From CAVRXQ01 sp963831155 (GTDB lineage Bacteria; Actinomycetota; Acidimicrobiia; Acidimicrobiales; Bog-793): a DNA stretch of 64,000 nt. The notes beneath the pieces are model-generated. The model saw only the letters and a list, made by a program, of their open reading frames with translations. It was not told the origin of the DNA and searched no databases. Location: assembly GCA_963831155.1 (NCBI GenBank), contig CAWHOY010000006.1, forward strand, positions 860,738 through 924,737, in the 5' to 3' direction. Below are positions 21,096 to 30,863 of this stretch, one piece after another. How positions within the stretch are numbered: the stretch's first letter is position 1; each line of letters starts with the position of its first letter. A program made the position numbers and the translations under genes.

Positions 21096-22103
21096 ATGGC
21101 TGAGCCGATCGACGTCGGACGGCCTGTCCGCTGGGGGATCGTCGCCACTGGCAAAATCTCTGCAACTTTTGTCGACGAACTGCGTCTGATTCCCGACTGC
21201 GAGGTCGTCGCGGTCGGCTCCCGCAACGCCGCTTCCGCGCGAGCCTTCGCCGACCGCTACGGGATCGCCGCCGCGCATCCCTCGTACGAGGCGCTCGTCG
21301 CGGACGAAGACGTCGACGTCGTCTATGTCGGCGCCAGTCACAACGCGCACTTCCGTGCCGCCAGGGCCGGGATCGAAGCCGGCAAGGCGGTGCTGTGCGA
21401 AAAGCCGCTCACCGTCCGCGCAAAAGAGACCGAAGAGCTCATCCGCCTTGCCGCCGAACGCCAGGTCTTTTTCATGGAGGCGATGTGGATGCGCTGCCGC
21501 CCGGGCTTCGCCGACTTGCTGACGATGCTCTCTCGTGGGGAGATCGGCGAGATCCGCGAGCTGCGCGCCGATCTCGGCTTCGTCGACACCCCCGAGCAAG
21601 CGGTGCGCCTCGAAGACCCGAGCCTGGCGGGTGGCGCGCTGTTGGACGTCGGGGTGTACCCGATCACGCTGGCGTACGCGACGCTCGGACCACCGAAGGA
21701 GTTCTACGCCGTCGCAGATCTCCGCGACGGCTACGACCGCAGCGTCGCCATCGCAATGTCGTGGCCGAACGGAGTGGTGGGCCGGCTCGGCGCGTCGATC
21801 GGCGCCCCGCTCGAACGCACGGCGGTCTTCGCAGGCAGCCTCGGCAAACTGACGATCCCAGCGGCGTTCCACGAGATACCCGCCCTCCACCTCGATCTGA
21901 TCGACGGAACAGGGCGCGAGCTCGTCCCCGAGTCGACCGGAAGGGGCTATTTCCACGAAGCCGAAGAGGTCGTCCGGTGTCTTCGCGAAGGCCGCATCGA
22001 AAGCCCGCTCGTGCCGTGGGCCGATTCGCTCGCAATCATGCGGATCCTCGACGAATGCCGTGCCCAGATCGGTCTCGAATACCCCGAAGCGGTGTATCGC
22101 TAA
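21096..22103 (+). CDS. Gfo/Idh/MocA family NAD(P)-dependent oxidoreductase
   Basis: This 335-residue protein has an N-terminal Rossmann domain (RWGIVATGKISATFVDEL) and the family's catalytic EKP motif (GKAVLCEKPLTVRAKETEEL, Lys of the active site), followed by EAMWMRCRPGF and a C-terminal alpha/beta substrate domain. The EAMWMR segment resembles dimeric dihydrodiol dehydrogenase / xylose dehydrogenase-like members, but the substrate cannot be assigned. It stands alone on the plus strand before ftsK. Confidence 0.88.
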   Translation: MAEPIDVGRPVRWGIVATGKISATFVDELRLIPDCEVVAVGSRNAASARAFADRYGIAAAHPSYEALVADEDVDVVYVGASHNAHFRAARAGIEAGKAVLCEKPLTVRAKETEELIRLAAERQVFFMEAMWMRCRPGFADLLTMLSRGEIGEIRELRADLGFVDTPEQAVRLEDPSLAGGALLDVGVYPITLAYATLGPPKEFYAVADLRDGYDRSVAIAMSWPNGVVGRLGASIGAPLERTAVFAGSLGKLTIPAAFHEIPALHLDLIDGTGRELVPESTGRGYFHEAEEVVRCLREGRIESPLVPWADSLAIMRILDECRAQIGLEYPEAVYR

Positions 22104-22280
22104 ATCGATCGCGTCAGCGTTCGAGTTTCAGCGATTGCGTGCGATGGGACCGCCGCTGTCCGATGGCGTCTGCGCCGATCGGTCGAGTCAGCCGACAGAT
22201 ACCGGTTCGATCACTCTTCCCGCACAGCGGCTTGACCAGGCTCTATGGCCATCGCGCTTGGTGTTAGCTTTGTGCCCACT

Positions 22281-24752
22281 GTGGCTGTTGTGAAACGTGC
22301 GGCACCGCCGCGGAGCCGCGCCCCGCGGTCAACCTCGTCGGGGTCGCGGCCTCGGACGGCGACGAAGCGGTCAGCCGCGCACGGCTCCGCGCATCGCGCA
22401 CCGTCGCACCGCAAGATCCGCGCCGCGGAGGCTCAGCGTCACGGGGACGACGTCTACGGCTGGCTGCTCCTCGTCCTCGGCGTCCTCGGCGTGCTCGGCG
22501 CCTATCTCGACCTGCTCGGACCGGCGGGCGGTGGGATCCAGCGCTACGGCTCGTCGGCCTTCGGCTGGGGCCTCGACGTCGTTCCGCTCGGGCTGATCGG
22601 CATCGGCTGGACCCTTATCGCGGCACGGGCGCGACGAGGGGCCGGCTTCAGCCTGGCAGCGCTGCTGATCCTCGTCCTGTCGGCGGCCGGACTTGCCGAC
22701 CTGGCGGGCGGCCACCCGTCTTTGTCGGCGACGGCGAGGATCGTCGGCGGTGCCGGCGGCTACACCGGTGTCGAGATCGGCGGCGGACTGCGAGACATCC
22801 TCGGCGCCGCGGGTGCCGGCGTCGTGTTGGTCGCGATCGCCGTGTTCGCCTTCTCCGCCTGTCTGGCGCGCACGATCCGCGAGACCTTCATCCTCCTCGG
22901 GCGTATCGGCGGCCTGGTGTGGCGCGGCGTCCTTGCCTTTTTCACCATTCCCGAAGTCGACGACGAGGCGACCGAACAGGCGCCGTCTGTCGCCGACACC
23001 CAAGTCGTCGATTGGACCTTGGACAGAGAGGACGCGATCGGCGACGGCTCGGCGCACTCCCTCGCGTCACTCGTCGCTGAGACCCGCAGCGGCCGCTTCC
23101 TCAGTGAGGCACTCGACGAGCCGTCCGAACCCGTGGCGGCAGAAGCCACGCAGGCGGCATCGGCTGTCCCGGCGGTGCACGAATACGTCGACGCCGGATC
23201 GTCGGTAGAACAGCTGGGCCTTGGTGTCGTTCCCGCGCCGAGCAATTGGACGCTCCCGCCGGCGCGGCTGTTGAAGCGCTCCAAAGAGCTGGCGACCGAT
23301 CGCAGCGGCATCGAAGAGCGCGGCCGCGTCCTCGAACGGGCGCTTGCCGCGCACGGCGTCGACACGCGGGTGACGGGCTTTACCGTCGGTCCGACGGTGA
23401 CCCGTTTCGAGCTCGAGCTCGCCGCCGGAGTGAAGGTCGCGCGGGTGACGAGTCTTTCGAAGGACATCGCCTACGCGATGGCGTCGCCGGACGTGCGCAT
23501 CCTCGCCCCGATCCCGGGGCGCTCGGCGATCGGCGTCGAGGTCCCGAACCACGACCGGCGGCTCGTCACCCTGGGCGACGTGCTCGCCTCGAACGACGCG
23601 CGGCGCGCCGTGCACCCGCTCGAGGTCGCCCTCGGACGGGACATCGCCGGCCGTCCGGTGATGATCAACCTCGCCGAGATGCCGCACCTGCTCATCGCCG
23701 GGGCGACCGGTTCGGGCAAGTCGTCGTGCATCAACTCGATCGTGACGTCGGTGATCATGCGCTCGACGCCCGAGCACGTCCGCCTGATCCTCGTCGACCC
23801 AAAGCGCGTCGAGCTCGGCCACTACAACGGCCTTCCGCACCTGCTCACCCAGGTCGTCGTCAATCCGAAGCGCGCCGCCAACGCGCTCAGGTGGGCGGTC
23901 GACGAGATGGAGCGCCGCTACGACCTGTTAGCCGAAGTCGGCATGCGCGACATCACCGGCTACAACACGGCGATCGAGCGCGGTGACCTCTCCGACGGCC
24001 CGTTCGATGAGCCGGTGCCCGAGAAATCAGAGGGCACAGACGACCTCGAGATCGACGACGAGCGGCGTTCGCGTCGCCACGCCCGCCTCCCTTACATCCT
24101 CGTCATCGTCGACGAGTTGAACGACTTGATGATGGTGGCGGCGCGCGACGTCGAAGAGTCGATCTGTCGGATCGCGCAGATGGCGCGCGCCGTCGGCATC
24201 CACCTCGTCATCGCCACCCAACGGCCGTCGGTCGACGTGATCACCGGCGTGATCAAGGCGAACATCCCCTCGCGCCTCGCGTTCTCGGTGTCGTCGCTCG
24301 CCGACTCGCGGGTCATCCTCGACCAGGCCGGCGCCGAGCGCCTCGTCGGGCGCGGCGACCTGTTACTGCTCGGCGCGTCATCGAACGTCGCGCGGCGGGT
24401 CCAGGCCCCCTGGGTCTCAGAAGACGAGGTGCGGGCGGTCGTCGGTTACTGGCGGAGACAGAGCGACCCGCTCTATGTCGACGGCATCGTCGGAGAAGAC
24501 GCCGCAGACGGCGGGGGGATGTTCGCCGGTGAAGACGATGACGACGAGCTGTTGAAAAGGGCGATGGAGCTCGTCGTGCGTTCCCAACTCGGCTCGACGT
24601 CGATGCTGCAGCGCAAACTCCGGGTCGGCTTCGCGCGGGCAGGCAGGTTGATGGATCTCCTCGAACAGCGCGGCATCGTCGGGCCATCGGAGGGCTCGAA
24701 GGCCCGCGCCGTGCTGATGACGCCGGACGAGCTCGACGCGCTGGCGCGCTGA
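22281..24752 (+). CDS. ftsK: DNA translocase FtsK/SpoIIIE
   Basis: This septal DNA pump for chromosome segregation is about 823 residues. The order is a short basic N-terminus, four or five membrane helices (about residues 60–220), an acidic linker, the alpha domain and the RecA-like motor, with Walker A IAGATGSGKSSCINS and Walker B YILVIVDELNDLMM. The segment IATQRPSVDVITGVIKANIP follows. A C-terminal gamma winged-helix domain (STSMLQRKLRVGFARAGRLM) should recognise polar DNA sequences. The start is uncertain: GTG 22281 is 10 nt from a TAGCTT −10-like element and could be leaderless; ATG 22245 and GTG 22290 are alternatives. Confidence 0.93.
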   Translation: MAVVKRAAPPRSRAPRSTSSGSRPRTATKRSAAHGSAHRAPSHRKIRAAEAQRHGDDVYGWLLLVLGVLGVLGAYLDLLGPAGGGIQRYGSSAFGWGLDVVPLGLIGIGWTLIAARARRGAGFSLAALLILVLSAAGLADLAGGHPSLSATARIVGGAGGYTGVEIGGGLRDILGAAGAGVVLVAIAVFAFSACLARTIRETFILLGRIGGLVWRGVLAFFTIPEVDDEATEQAPSVADTQVVDWTLDREDAIGDGSAHSLASLVAETRSGRFLSEALDEPSEPVAAEATQAASAVPAVHEYVDAGSSVEQLGLGVVPAPSNWTLPPARLLKRSKELATDRSGIEERGRVLERALAAHGVDTRVTGFTVGPTVTRFELELAAGVKVARVTSLSKDIAYAMASPDVRILAPIPGRSAIGVEVPNHDRRLVTLGDVLASNDARRAVHPLEVALGRDIAGRPVMINLAEMPHLLIAGATGSGKSSCINSIVTSVIMRSTPEHVRLILVDPKRVELGHYNGLPHLLTQVVVNPKRAANALRWAVDEMERRYDLLAEVGMRDITGYNTAIERGDLSDGPFDEPVPEKSEGTDDLEIDDERRSRRHARLPYILVIVDELNDLMMVAARDVEESICRIAQMARAVGIHLVIATQRPSVDVITGVIKANIPSRLAFSVSSLADSRVILDQAGAERLVGRGDLLLLGASSNVARRVQAPWVSEDEVRAVVGYWRRQSDPLYVDGIVGEDAADGGGMFAGEDDDDELLKRAMELVVRSQLGSTSMLQRKLRVGFARAGRLMDLLEQRGIVGPSEGSKARAVLMTPDELDALAR

Positions 24753-24777
24753 GTCGGCGCGCGCAACCAGCAGGGCG

Positions 24778-25113
24778 TCAGTCGCTGGCGATCGGCCGGA
24801 TCTCGAGCACCATCCGCTTCGCGAGCGGGTGAGCGGCTGCGACTTCGATCGCCTCGTCGAGGCCACGACATTCCAAAAGGTCGAATCCCAAGAGCGTGTC
24901 GCCGACGTCGAGATGGGCGCCATTCGAAACCTCGACCTTGCCGTCGCGCACCCGAACGGCGACGGCCTCGCCCGGCGGGGCGAGCGGATCGCCGGTAATA
25001 CGCACACCGCGCTCGTCCATCGTCCGCACCCACTCATCGACATCGCCACCGGCGGGCGCGGAGCCCTTTTCGACCGGCCGGTTGTCCCTGCAGACCAGCA
25101 TGAGAAAACGCAT
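24778..25113 (-). CDS. YCII-related protein
   Basis: This 111-residue small protein begins MRFLMLVCRDNRPVEKG, with a purine-rich GAAGAG site upstream of ATG 25113. It has the YCII/DGPF ferredoxin-like fold pattern (WVRTMDERGVRITGDPL, then VRVRDGKVEVSNG, then ECRGLDEAIEVAAAHPLA). Such proteins are often paired with ECF sigma factors; none is here. It starts 13 bp after the DinB gene, so the two form an operon. The specific function is unknown. Confidence 0.85.
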   Translation of the reverse strand: MRFLMLVCRDNRPVEKGSAPAGGDVDEWVRTMDERGVRITGDPLAPPGEAVAVRVRDGKVEVSNGAHLDVGDTLLGFDLLECRGLDEAIEVAAAHPLAKRMVLEIRPIASD

Positions 25114-25126
25114 CGGCTTCTCTTCT

Positions 25127-25648
25127 TCAACCCATCGTCTTTGCGCCGTCGAACGACTCGCGGATGATGTCGGCGTGCCCGGCGTGCTGGGCAGTCTCGG
25201 CGATGACGTGCAACAGGGTGCGACGCGCCGTCCAGCGGGCGCCCGGTTCGAACCATGGCGCGAGCGGGAGCGGCTGTGAGTCGTCGAGGGAGCCCAACGA
25301 CCGCACGAGGTTGTCCGTTTCCTTCGCGACGTCGTCGTAGCGACCGAGAAGCACCTCGAGCGTCTCGTCCTCAGAGGGACGGAAGCTGTTCTCGTGCGCG
25401 GCGATGGGGTCGTCGCTCGATCCGCCCATCGCGTCCGGACCGCGGACGATGAAGTCGGTCCACTGGCGTTCCTGCGCGGCGGCGTGTTTGAGGATCCCTG
25501 AGAGCGAGAGCGCGCTGGCGGTCGTGGGCTGTCTCGCCTGTTCGTCGGTGAGATCGCGGACCGTGTAGCGCAGGAATCCGCGGTGTGCATCGAGGGTTTC
25601 GATGAGGTCGGCGCGCTGCAGTGCGTCGTCGCGGGAATCGGTCGTCAC
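25127..25648 (-). CDS. DinB/DUF664 family protein
   Basis: This 173-residue predicted four-helix-bundle protein belongs to the DinB/YfiT-like superfamily, whose members are often metal-dependent transferases. Visible features are LIETLDAHRGFLRYTVRDLT, a first metal-ligand type histidine in SGILKHAAAQERQW, and the closing HVIAETAQHAGHADIIRE, which supplies the typical HxxxH-like ligands. The GTG start at 25648 has AGGAGG upstream. It forms an operon with the YCII gene. Confidence 0.87.
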   Translation of the reverse strand: MTTDSRDDALQRADLIETLDAHRGFLRYTVRDLTDEQARQPTTASALSLSGILKHAAAQERQWTDFIVRGPDAMGGSSDDPIAAHENSFRPSEDETLEVLLGRYDDVAKETDNLVRSLGSLDDSQPLPLAPWFEPGARWTARRTLLHVIAETAQHAGHADIIRESFDGAKTMG

Positions 25649-25752
25649 GGGGACCTCCTATTTCGCTCGCGGCCGCGACGGTACACAGTCGGTGTCTCAC
25701 CAGCCGGGAGCTGTTGCGGCGCCGGGCTCTGTCCTTGGAGAGACCCGGGCTC

Positions 25753-27378
25753 TTATGGCTCCCAGAACCCTCGAAGCGGGCTCGCAGGCAACCGCCGAGC
25801 GGCGGCGATGTGCAGCGGGTGGTCCCAGACGAGCAAGCGGTACGTCCCGACGTCATAGATGTGGGCGGGTTCGCCGAAGGTCGCGTTCGCGGAGGCAAGG
25901 TCGACTCCGAGTTCGGGACCGGTCCGGTTATAGACGAGGAATTCGAAGCTCTTGCTCGCGTACCACGACGCGTCCGACTGCCGGTCGTAGCGGACGATCC
26001 GCCCGAGGTTGTCGGCGACGACAGGCCGGACGAGGACCTGCTCGCGACTTTCGACGGTGACGATCGACGAGCTCCAGTAGTCGCCGATCCCTTCGGTCAG
26101 CCCCTTTTGCTTGAGAAAGGCGGTCAGCGCGACGGCCGGCTGCGAAGGGCGAGACGACTTCAAGAGTTCGAACGGGCCGAGCGCAAAGAATGAAACGAGC
26201 GCGAGGGTCAACGCGCCGACCGAGAGCAACGCGCGTCGGTCGCGGATCGAGGCGACGAAGCGACCGACGAACCGCGCACCAAGGATGGAACCGAAGATCA
26301 CGGCGGGGATGAGGTAGCGGGCGTTGTCCGCATTCGGAGCAGGCGACACGACGACGAACGTCGTGAGATCTGCGAAGAACGCCACGACCAACAACTCGTC
26401 GACTCGGAACGATGCGTCTGAGATTGCCCGCGGGCGGGCGATTCTCCGTATCAGCTGCACGAGCGCGGTCCCGACGCCGAGCGCTATCAGGAGCACGGCG
26501 ACGAGTCGCGCGACCTCGAAGAGCACAGAGACTCGCGGTGTCCCGACTTCCAGTGTGCCGACGCCGAAAAGCGCCGAGAGGATCGGCACGAGGTGGACAA
26601 GATTCCAGACCATCTGTGAGGAGCGGATCGGGTCGTGGCGCGATACCACCGCGAAACCACCGGACGCGTACGCGATGGCGCGCACGACGAGCGCGACTGC
26701 GACGCTTGCGCCGACCGCGCAGACCGGCCGCCATGTCGCCGGAGCTTCGGTCCTGTTTCGGGCGCCGACCAGACCCCAGAAAAGGATCGGGATGCAGCCG
26801 ATGACGAGCGTCAGCGGATCACCGAGGAGTCCCGCCGCCAGCAGCACCACCGCCGCGACGAAGTTGAGCCGCGTCGGCGCACGACTCAGCGCAAGGAAAG
26901 CGAGCAGGCACCACAAAGTCGTTCCGACGTGCCAGGGGCCTTGGAGGAGGAAGTAGGCGAGCACCGGCCCCGGCAGGCACAACAGCGCGAGAACGAAGGC
27001 GGCGGCGGGGAATCCCGCCCGCCGACGCAGCCCGTAAGCGGCGAACGCCGCGCCGACGGCGATGATCAAGGCTGCGATGACCGACGGCACGGCGTTCATC
27101 AAGACGGCGCGCACGCCGACCACCAGCGTCGCGATCGCATAGAAGACGGCGTCGACGCTCCAGAACGAATCGGCGGTCATCGACCAGCCGTGTAATGCGA
27201 CGTGGCCGTGGGAGATCGCCGAGCCTTCCAAGACGACCGTCGCGCTGTCGGAGTTGCCGGGGAAGGCATGCAGAGACGCCACGAGTAAGAACGCGCTCAG
27301 CGCCGCCAGCCCGAGCGTTGCGCAGACGACAAGCAACGCCGGACGGATCGTCCGGTTAGGTGTCGGAGCGACTGTCAA
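25753..27378 (-). CDS. Multi-pass membrane protein, GT-C glycosyltransferase-like
   Basis: This protein of about 541 residues has roughly 11–12 hydrophobic helices and a soluble C-terminal tail. An early loop contains FPGNSDSATVVLEGSAISHG, in the position where GT-C glycosyltransferases carry their catalytic acidic residue (the D after NS is a candidate). The sequence otherwise gives no family signature that I can name. The start is a TTG at 27378 and is uncertain. It lies 50 bp downstream of sufU on the same strand and may be read through from it. It may act in surface glycan assembly (inference). Confidence 0.65.
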   Translation of the reverse strand: MTVAPTPNRTIRPALLVVCATLGLAALSAFLLVASLHAFPGNSDSATVVLEGSAISHGHVALHGWSMTADSFWSVDAVFYAIATLVVGVRAVLMNAVPSVIAALIIAVGAAFAAYGLRRRAGFPAAAFVLALLCLPGPVLAYFLLQGPWHVGTTLWCLLAFLALSRAPTRLNFVAAVVLLAAGLLGDPLTLVIGCIPILFWGLVGARNRTEAPATWRPVCAVGASVAVALVVRAIAYASGGFAVVSRHDPIRSSQMVWNLVHLVPILSALFGVGTLEVGTPRVSVLFEVARLVAVLLIALGVGTALVQLIRRIARPRAISDASFRVDELLVVAFFADLTTFVVVSPAPNADNARYLIPAVIFGSILGARFVGRFVASIRDRRALLSVGALTLALVSFFALGPFELLKSSRPSQPAVALTAFLKQKGLTEGIGDYWSSSIVTVESREQVLVRPVVADNLGRIVRYDRQSDASWYASKSFEFLVYNRTGPELGVDLASANATFGEPAHIYDVGTYRLLVWDHPLHIAAARRLPASPLRGFWEP

Positions 27379-27428
27379 CCGGGCTATCGCCCTCCTCGCT
27401 TCGGCGGTTCAGTCGTTCTCTCTGACGC

Positions 27429-27917
27429 TCAATCCTCGTTCGAGACGCCAGCGGCGACTTCTGAGAGCCCTTGCTCGAGAGCGTTCCAAGCGAGCGTCGC
27501 GCACTTGATCCGGACAGGGAACTTCACGACGCCTTGCAGCGCGGCGAGCTCTCCGAGCGACTCGGGGTCGAGTGGGTCGGCGTCTTGCCCGTCGGAGCCG
27601 TCCAGCCCGGCCTCGTGAATCGACATCATCGATTTGAAGGAGTGTTCGAGGGCGCGGATGTCGCCGACACTTTTTCCTTTCACGGCTTCGGACATCATCG
27701 AGGCGGAGGACTGGCTGATCGAACAACCCTGTCCACCGACGCGGATGTCGGAGAGGGCGCCGTCCTCGACGTCGAGGTACAGGATGATCTCGTCGCCGCA
27801 GAGCGGGTTGAACGCCTCGACGCGGTGCGCGGGCGGGACCGGGAGGTCACCGCGGTTGCGCGGCGCCCGGTAGTGGTCGAGGATCACCTCGCGGTAGAGG
27901 TCTTCGAGTTCGTTCAC
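27429..27917 (-). CDS. sufU: Fe–S cluster assembly scaffold SufU (IscU/NifU-like)
   Basis: This 162-residue zinc-binding sulphur acceptor works with SufS. The three conserved cysteines are present in context: NPLCGDE, GGQGCSIS and IKCATLAW. The insertion between the second and third cysteine (SMMSIHEAGLDG region) is typical of SufU rather than IscU. GTG 27917 starts 14 bp after the sufS stop. Confidence 0.93.
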   Translation of the reverse strand: MNELEDLYREVILDHYRAPRNRGDLPVPPAHRVEAFNPLCGDEIILYLDVEDGALSDIRVGGQGCSISQSSASMMSEAVKGKSVGDIRALEHSFKSMMSIHEAGLDGSDGQDADPLDPESLGELAALQGVVKFPVRIKCATLAWNALEQGLSEVAAGVSNED

Positions 27918-27930
27918 CGATGCAGTTTCC

Positions 27931-29175
27931 TTATTTGAACATTGCCCGGACGTCGTCGAGCCCCGCGACGAGCGCGTCGACGTCCGATTCGTCGTTGTAC
28001 AGGTAGAGCGACGCCCGCGTGACCGCCGGGACGCCGAGCACGCTCATCAGCGGCTTCGCGCAATGATGACCGGCGCGCACGGCAACGTTCTTTTCGGCGA
28101 GCACCTGCGCGACGTCGTGGGGGTGGACGCCTTCCAGCTGGAACGACACGACCCCCGCCCGCCATTGTGGGTCGGGCGCCGGTCCGAAGATCCGGATGTC
28201 GTCGCCGCTTTGGCTCAACCGCTGCATCGCGTAGGAGGTGAGCACGTTCTCGTGGGCGTGGATGCGGTCCAGTCCGATCAACGAGAGGTAGTCGACCGCG
28301 GCGGAGAGTCCGATCGCCTCGGCGATCGGCGGCGTCCCGGCCTCGAATTTCCAGGGGAGCTCGTTCGGCGTGAAGCCGTCGAAGCGGACGTCGGAGATCA
28401 TGTCGCCGCCGCCGAGGAACGGTGGCATCGCCTCGAGCAGCTCGGCGCGCGCCCACAGCGCCCCGATGCCCGTCGGGCCGACCATCTTGTGACCGGTGAG
28501 CGCCGCGAAGTCGATGCCTTTGCGGACGACGTCGAGCTTGCGATGAGGGACCCACTGCGCCGCGTCGACAAGTACGAGAGCGCCGGCGGCGTGTGCCGCC
28601 GTAGTGACGCGCTCCAAGTCGACGACCGTGCCAAGCACGTTCGACGTCCCGGTGATCGCGACGAGCTTCGCGCCGGCGACGAACTCGTCGAGGCGGTCCA
28701 AGTCCAAGTAGAAGTCCTCGCGCATCGGCAGGTACCGGAGCTCGATGCCGAGCGATTCTTTGAGCATCAGCCAGGGGACGATGTTCGCGTGGTGCTCGAT
28801 CTCCGACAAAAGGACGACGTCGCCAGCGCGGAGATTTTGCCTGCCCCAGGCGTTGGCGACGAGGTTGATCGCCTCGGTGGCGTTCTTCGTGAAGACGATC
28901 TCGCGCAGCGGATCGGGCGCGCCGATGAACTGACCGAGCGCCGCGCGAGCCGCCTCGTACTCGCGCGTCGCTTCCTCGGCGATCGGGTAGATGCCGCGGT
29001 GCACGTTGGCGTGCGTCGTCTCGTAATACGTGTCCATCGCATCGAGAACGGACTGGGGGTGTTGGGACGACGCGGCGGAGTCCAAAAAGACGATGCGCTT
29101 GTCGCCACCGTGCGCGAGCAGCGGGAAGTCCTTCTTGATCGTTTCGACGTCGATCGGGTCGGTCAGCTTCTCCAC
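27931..29175 (-). CDS. sufS: Cysteine desulfurase SufS
   Basis: This 414-residue PLP enzyme takes sulphur from cysteine and passes it as persulphide to SufU. PLP lysine lies in TGHKMVGPTG, the catalytic persulphide cysteine in RAGHHCAKPLM, and the substrate-binding EIEHHANIVPW and DAAQWVPH segments are present. The GTG at 29175 lies inside the last codons of sufC (13-bp overlap), showing translational coupling. Confidence 0.95.
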   Translation of the reverse strand: MEKLTDPIDVETIKKDFPLLAHGGDKRIVFLDSAASSQHPQSVLDAMDTYYETTHANVHRGIYPIAEEATREYEAARAALGQFIGAPDPLREIVFTKNATEAINLVANAWGRQNLRAGDVVLLSEIEHHANIVPWLMLKESLGIELRYLPMREDFYLDLDRLDEFVAGAKLVAITGTSNVLGTVVDLERVTTAAHAAGALVLVDAAQWVPHRKLDVVRKGIDFAALTGHKMVGPTGIGALWARAELLEAMPPFLGGGDMISDVRFDGFTPNELPWKFEAGTPPIAEAIGLSAAVDYLSLIGLDRIHAHENVLTSYAMQRLSQSGDDIRIFGPAPDPQWRAGVVSFQLEGVHPHDVAQVLAEKNVAVRAGHHCAKPLMSVLGVPAVTRASLYLYNDESDVDALVAGLDDVRAMFK

Positions 29176-29954
29176 GATTCGTACCCTTCACGGTCGAGCC
29201 GGGCGGCGAGCTCGGGGCCTCCAGTGGCGACGATACGTCCGTCGATCAACACGTGGATGACGTCCGGCTTCAGCTCGTCGAGGATCCGGCGGTAGTGGGT
29301 GACGATGACGACGCCGAGGTCGGGACGGCGCGAACGCACCTCGTCGACGCCGCGGGCGACGACGCGCACGCCGTCGATGTCGAGGCCGGAGTCGGTCTCG
29401 TCCAAGATCGCGAGTTCGGGGTCGAGCATCGCCATCTGCAGGATCTCGAGGCGCTTTTTCTCGCCGCCGGAAAAGCCCTCGTTCAGGTGCCGCGAGGAGA
29501 ACGAGCGGTCCATACCGAGGCGGTCGAGCCACTCGCGCAGCTGGACGCGCACCTCCATCACCGAGATCTCCGAGGCGCGCCGGGCGCCGATCGCCTGGCG
29601 AAGGAACTGAGCGATCGGGACGCCGGGGATCTCCTCTGGGTACTGGAAGGCGAGGAACATCCCGGCTTTCGCCCGTTCGTCGGGCTTCACGGCCGTGACG
29701 TCGTTGCCTTTGTAGAGGACGCGGCCGCTCGTCACGACGTAGCCGGGCTTTCCGAGCAGCACGTTGGCGAGCGTCGACTTTCCCGAGCCGTTCGGGCCCA
29801 TCACGGCATGCAGCTCGCCGGTCCCGACGACGAGGTCGACGCCGCGCAGGATCTCATGTCCTTCGACCTTGGCGTGGAGGTCCTCGACGACGAGGAGCGG
29901 AGGCAGCGCAAGAGCGCTCTCAGGCGCGGGCGCGACCTCGAGTTCGGTTGCCAT
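29163..29954 (-). CDS. sufC: Fe–S cluster assembly ATPase SufC
   Basis: This protein of about 263 residues is the ATPase of the SufBCD scaffold. Walker A is GPNGSGKSTL, the signature NEGFSGGEKKRLEILQ, Walker B LAILDETDSGLDIDG, and the switch His is in VIVTHYRRIL. ATG 29954 (MATELEV) is preferred over GTG 29957. Its usual partners sufB and sufD are not adjacent: the next upstream gene encodes an MBL-fold hydrolase. It is the first gene of a sufC–sufS–sufU operon. Confidence 0.94.
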   Translation of the reverse strand: MATELEVAPAPESALALPPLLVVEDLHAKVEGHEILRGVDLVVGTGELHAVMGPNGSGKSTLANVLLGKPGYVVTSGRVLYKGNDVTAVKPDERAKAGMFLAFQYPEEIPGVPIAQFLRQAIGARRASEISVMEVRVQLREWLDRLGMDRSFSSRHLNEGFSGGEKKRLEILQMAMLDPELAILDETDSGLDIDGVRVVARGVDEVRSRRPDLGVVIVTHYRRILDELKPDVIHVLIDGRIVATGGPELAARLDREGYESWRS

Positions 29955-30009
29955 CACTTCGATGATATTCGAGCCGTCGGATTTCCACTACCACGGTAGG
30001 AGAAATTCT

Positions 30010-30618
30010 TCACCAGCCCCTTTGGGCCCATTCTTCGAGGTGGGGACGTTCGTCTCCGATGGTCGTGTCCTCACCGTGGCCGGGGAGAACGAGGGTCTCG
30101 TCGGGGAGCGCCGCAAAAAGGCGCCCGTCGATCGACTCGATGATCTGATCGAAATTGCCACCCGGAGTGCGGGTGTTGCCCGGTCCTCCGGGGAACAAGG
30201 TGTCGCCGGAGAAGAGAACCGGCGATCCCTCGAGGAGGAAGCACATCGATCCCGGAGTGTGGCCGGGCGTGTGGATCGTGCGGATCCGCAGGTCGCCGAT
30301 CGAAATCACCTCGTCGTCATCGAGGATCAGGTCGTAGGAGGGGAGCATCTCGGCGTCTGCTGCGCCGACCGCGACTTCGTAGCCCGCGTCGCGCATCTCG
30401 GGCACGGCCTGGATGTGATCCCAGTGGCCGTGGGTCTCGACGATTCGCCGGACGCCGAGGTCCTTTGCGGTGCTCAGCAACAGCTCCGGCTCGTTGGCCG
30501 CGTCAATCAGCAGCGCGTCGCCGGTCTGTTTGGAGCGCACGACGAAAACGTTGTTATCGATAGGACCGACGACGAGTCTGTGGACCGCCGTCTGCGCGTC
30601 TTCATAGTGGAGGGTCAC
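30010..30618 (-). CDS. MBL-fold metallohydrolase (glyoxalase II-like)
   Basis: This 202-residue metallo-beta-lactamase-fold hydrolase has the complete metal set: THGHWDH, a second site HTPGHTPGSMCF, the bridging aspartate in LFSGDTLFPGG, and the last histidine in VLPGHGEDTTIG. The length and layout fit the small glyoxalase II-like hydrolases of Actinobacteria; the substrate is not known. The GTG start at 30618 has no ribosome-binding site; a TACATT element ends 6 nt upstream, so the mRNA could be leaderless. It lies 55 bp upstream of sufC. Confidence 0.87.
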   Translation of the reverse strand: MTLHYEDAQTAVHRLVVGPIDNNVFVVRSKQTGDALLIDAANEPELLLSTAKDLGVRRIVETHGHWDHIQAVPEMRDAGYEVAVGAADAEMLPSYDLILDDDEVISIGDLRIRTIHTPGHTPGSMCFLLEGSPVLFSGDTLFPGGPGNTRTPGGNFDQIIESIDGRLFAALPDETLVLPGHGEDTTIGDERPHLEEWAQRGW

Positions 30619-30863
30619 AGTTCAATGTACCGAATGTGAGGTAGCCGCTTCCGACGAGAGGTCGAGCGGTAATCGTGCACTCCCTCTGCTGGTGTCTCAA
30701 GCGTTTCGTACTGCGCGGAGTAACAAATCCATGCGGTCGAAATTTGACATACATCGTTCACCGATATGCCCGGTACGTTCCCGTCGAAGCGACATCTCGA
30801 AACCGACAGGCTTGAGATCAAGCCAGCGATCCCCGCGGACTTGACCAGAGAGGAGTTTCACCG

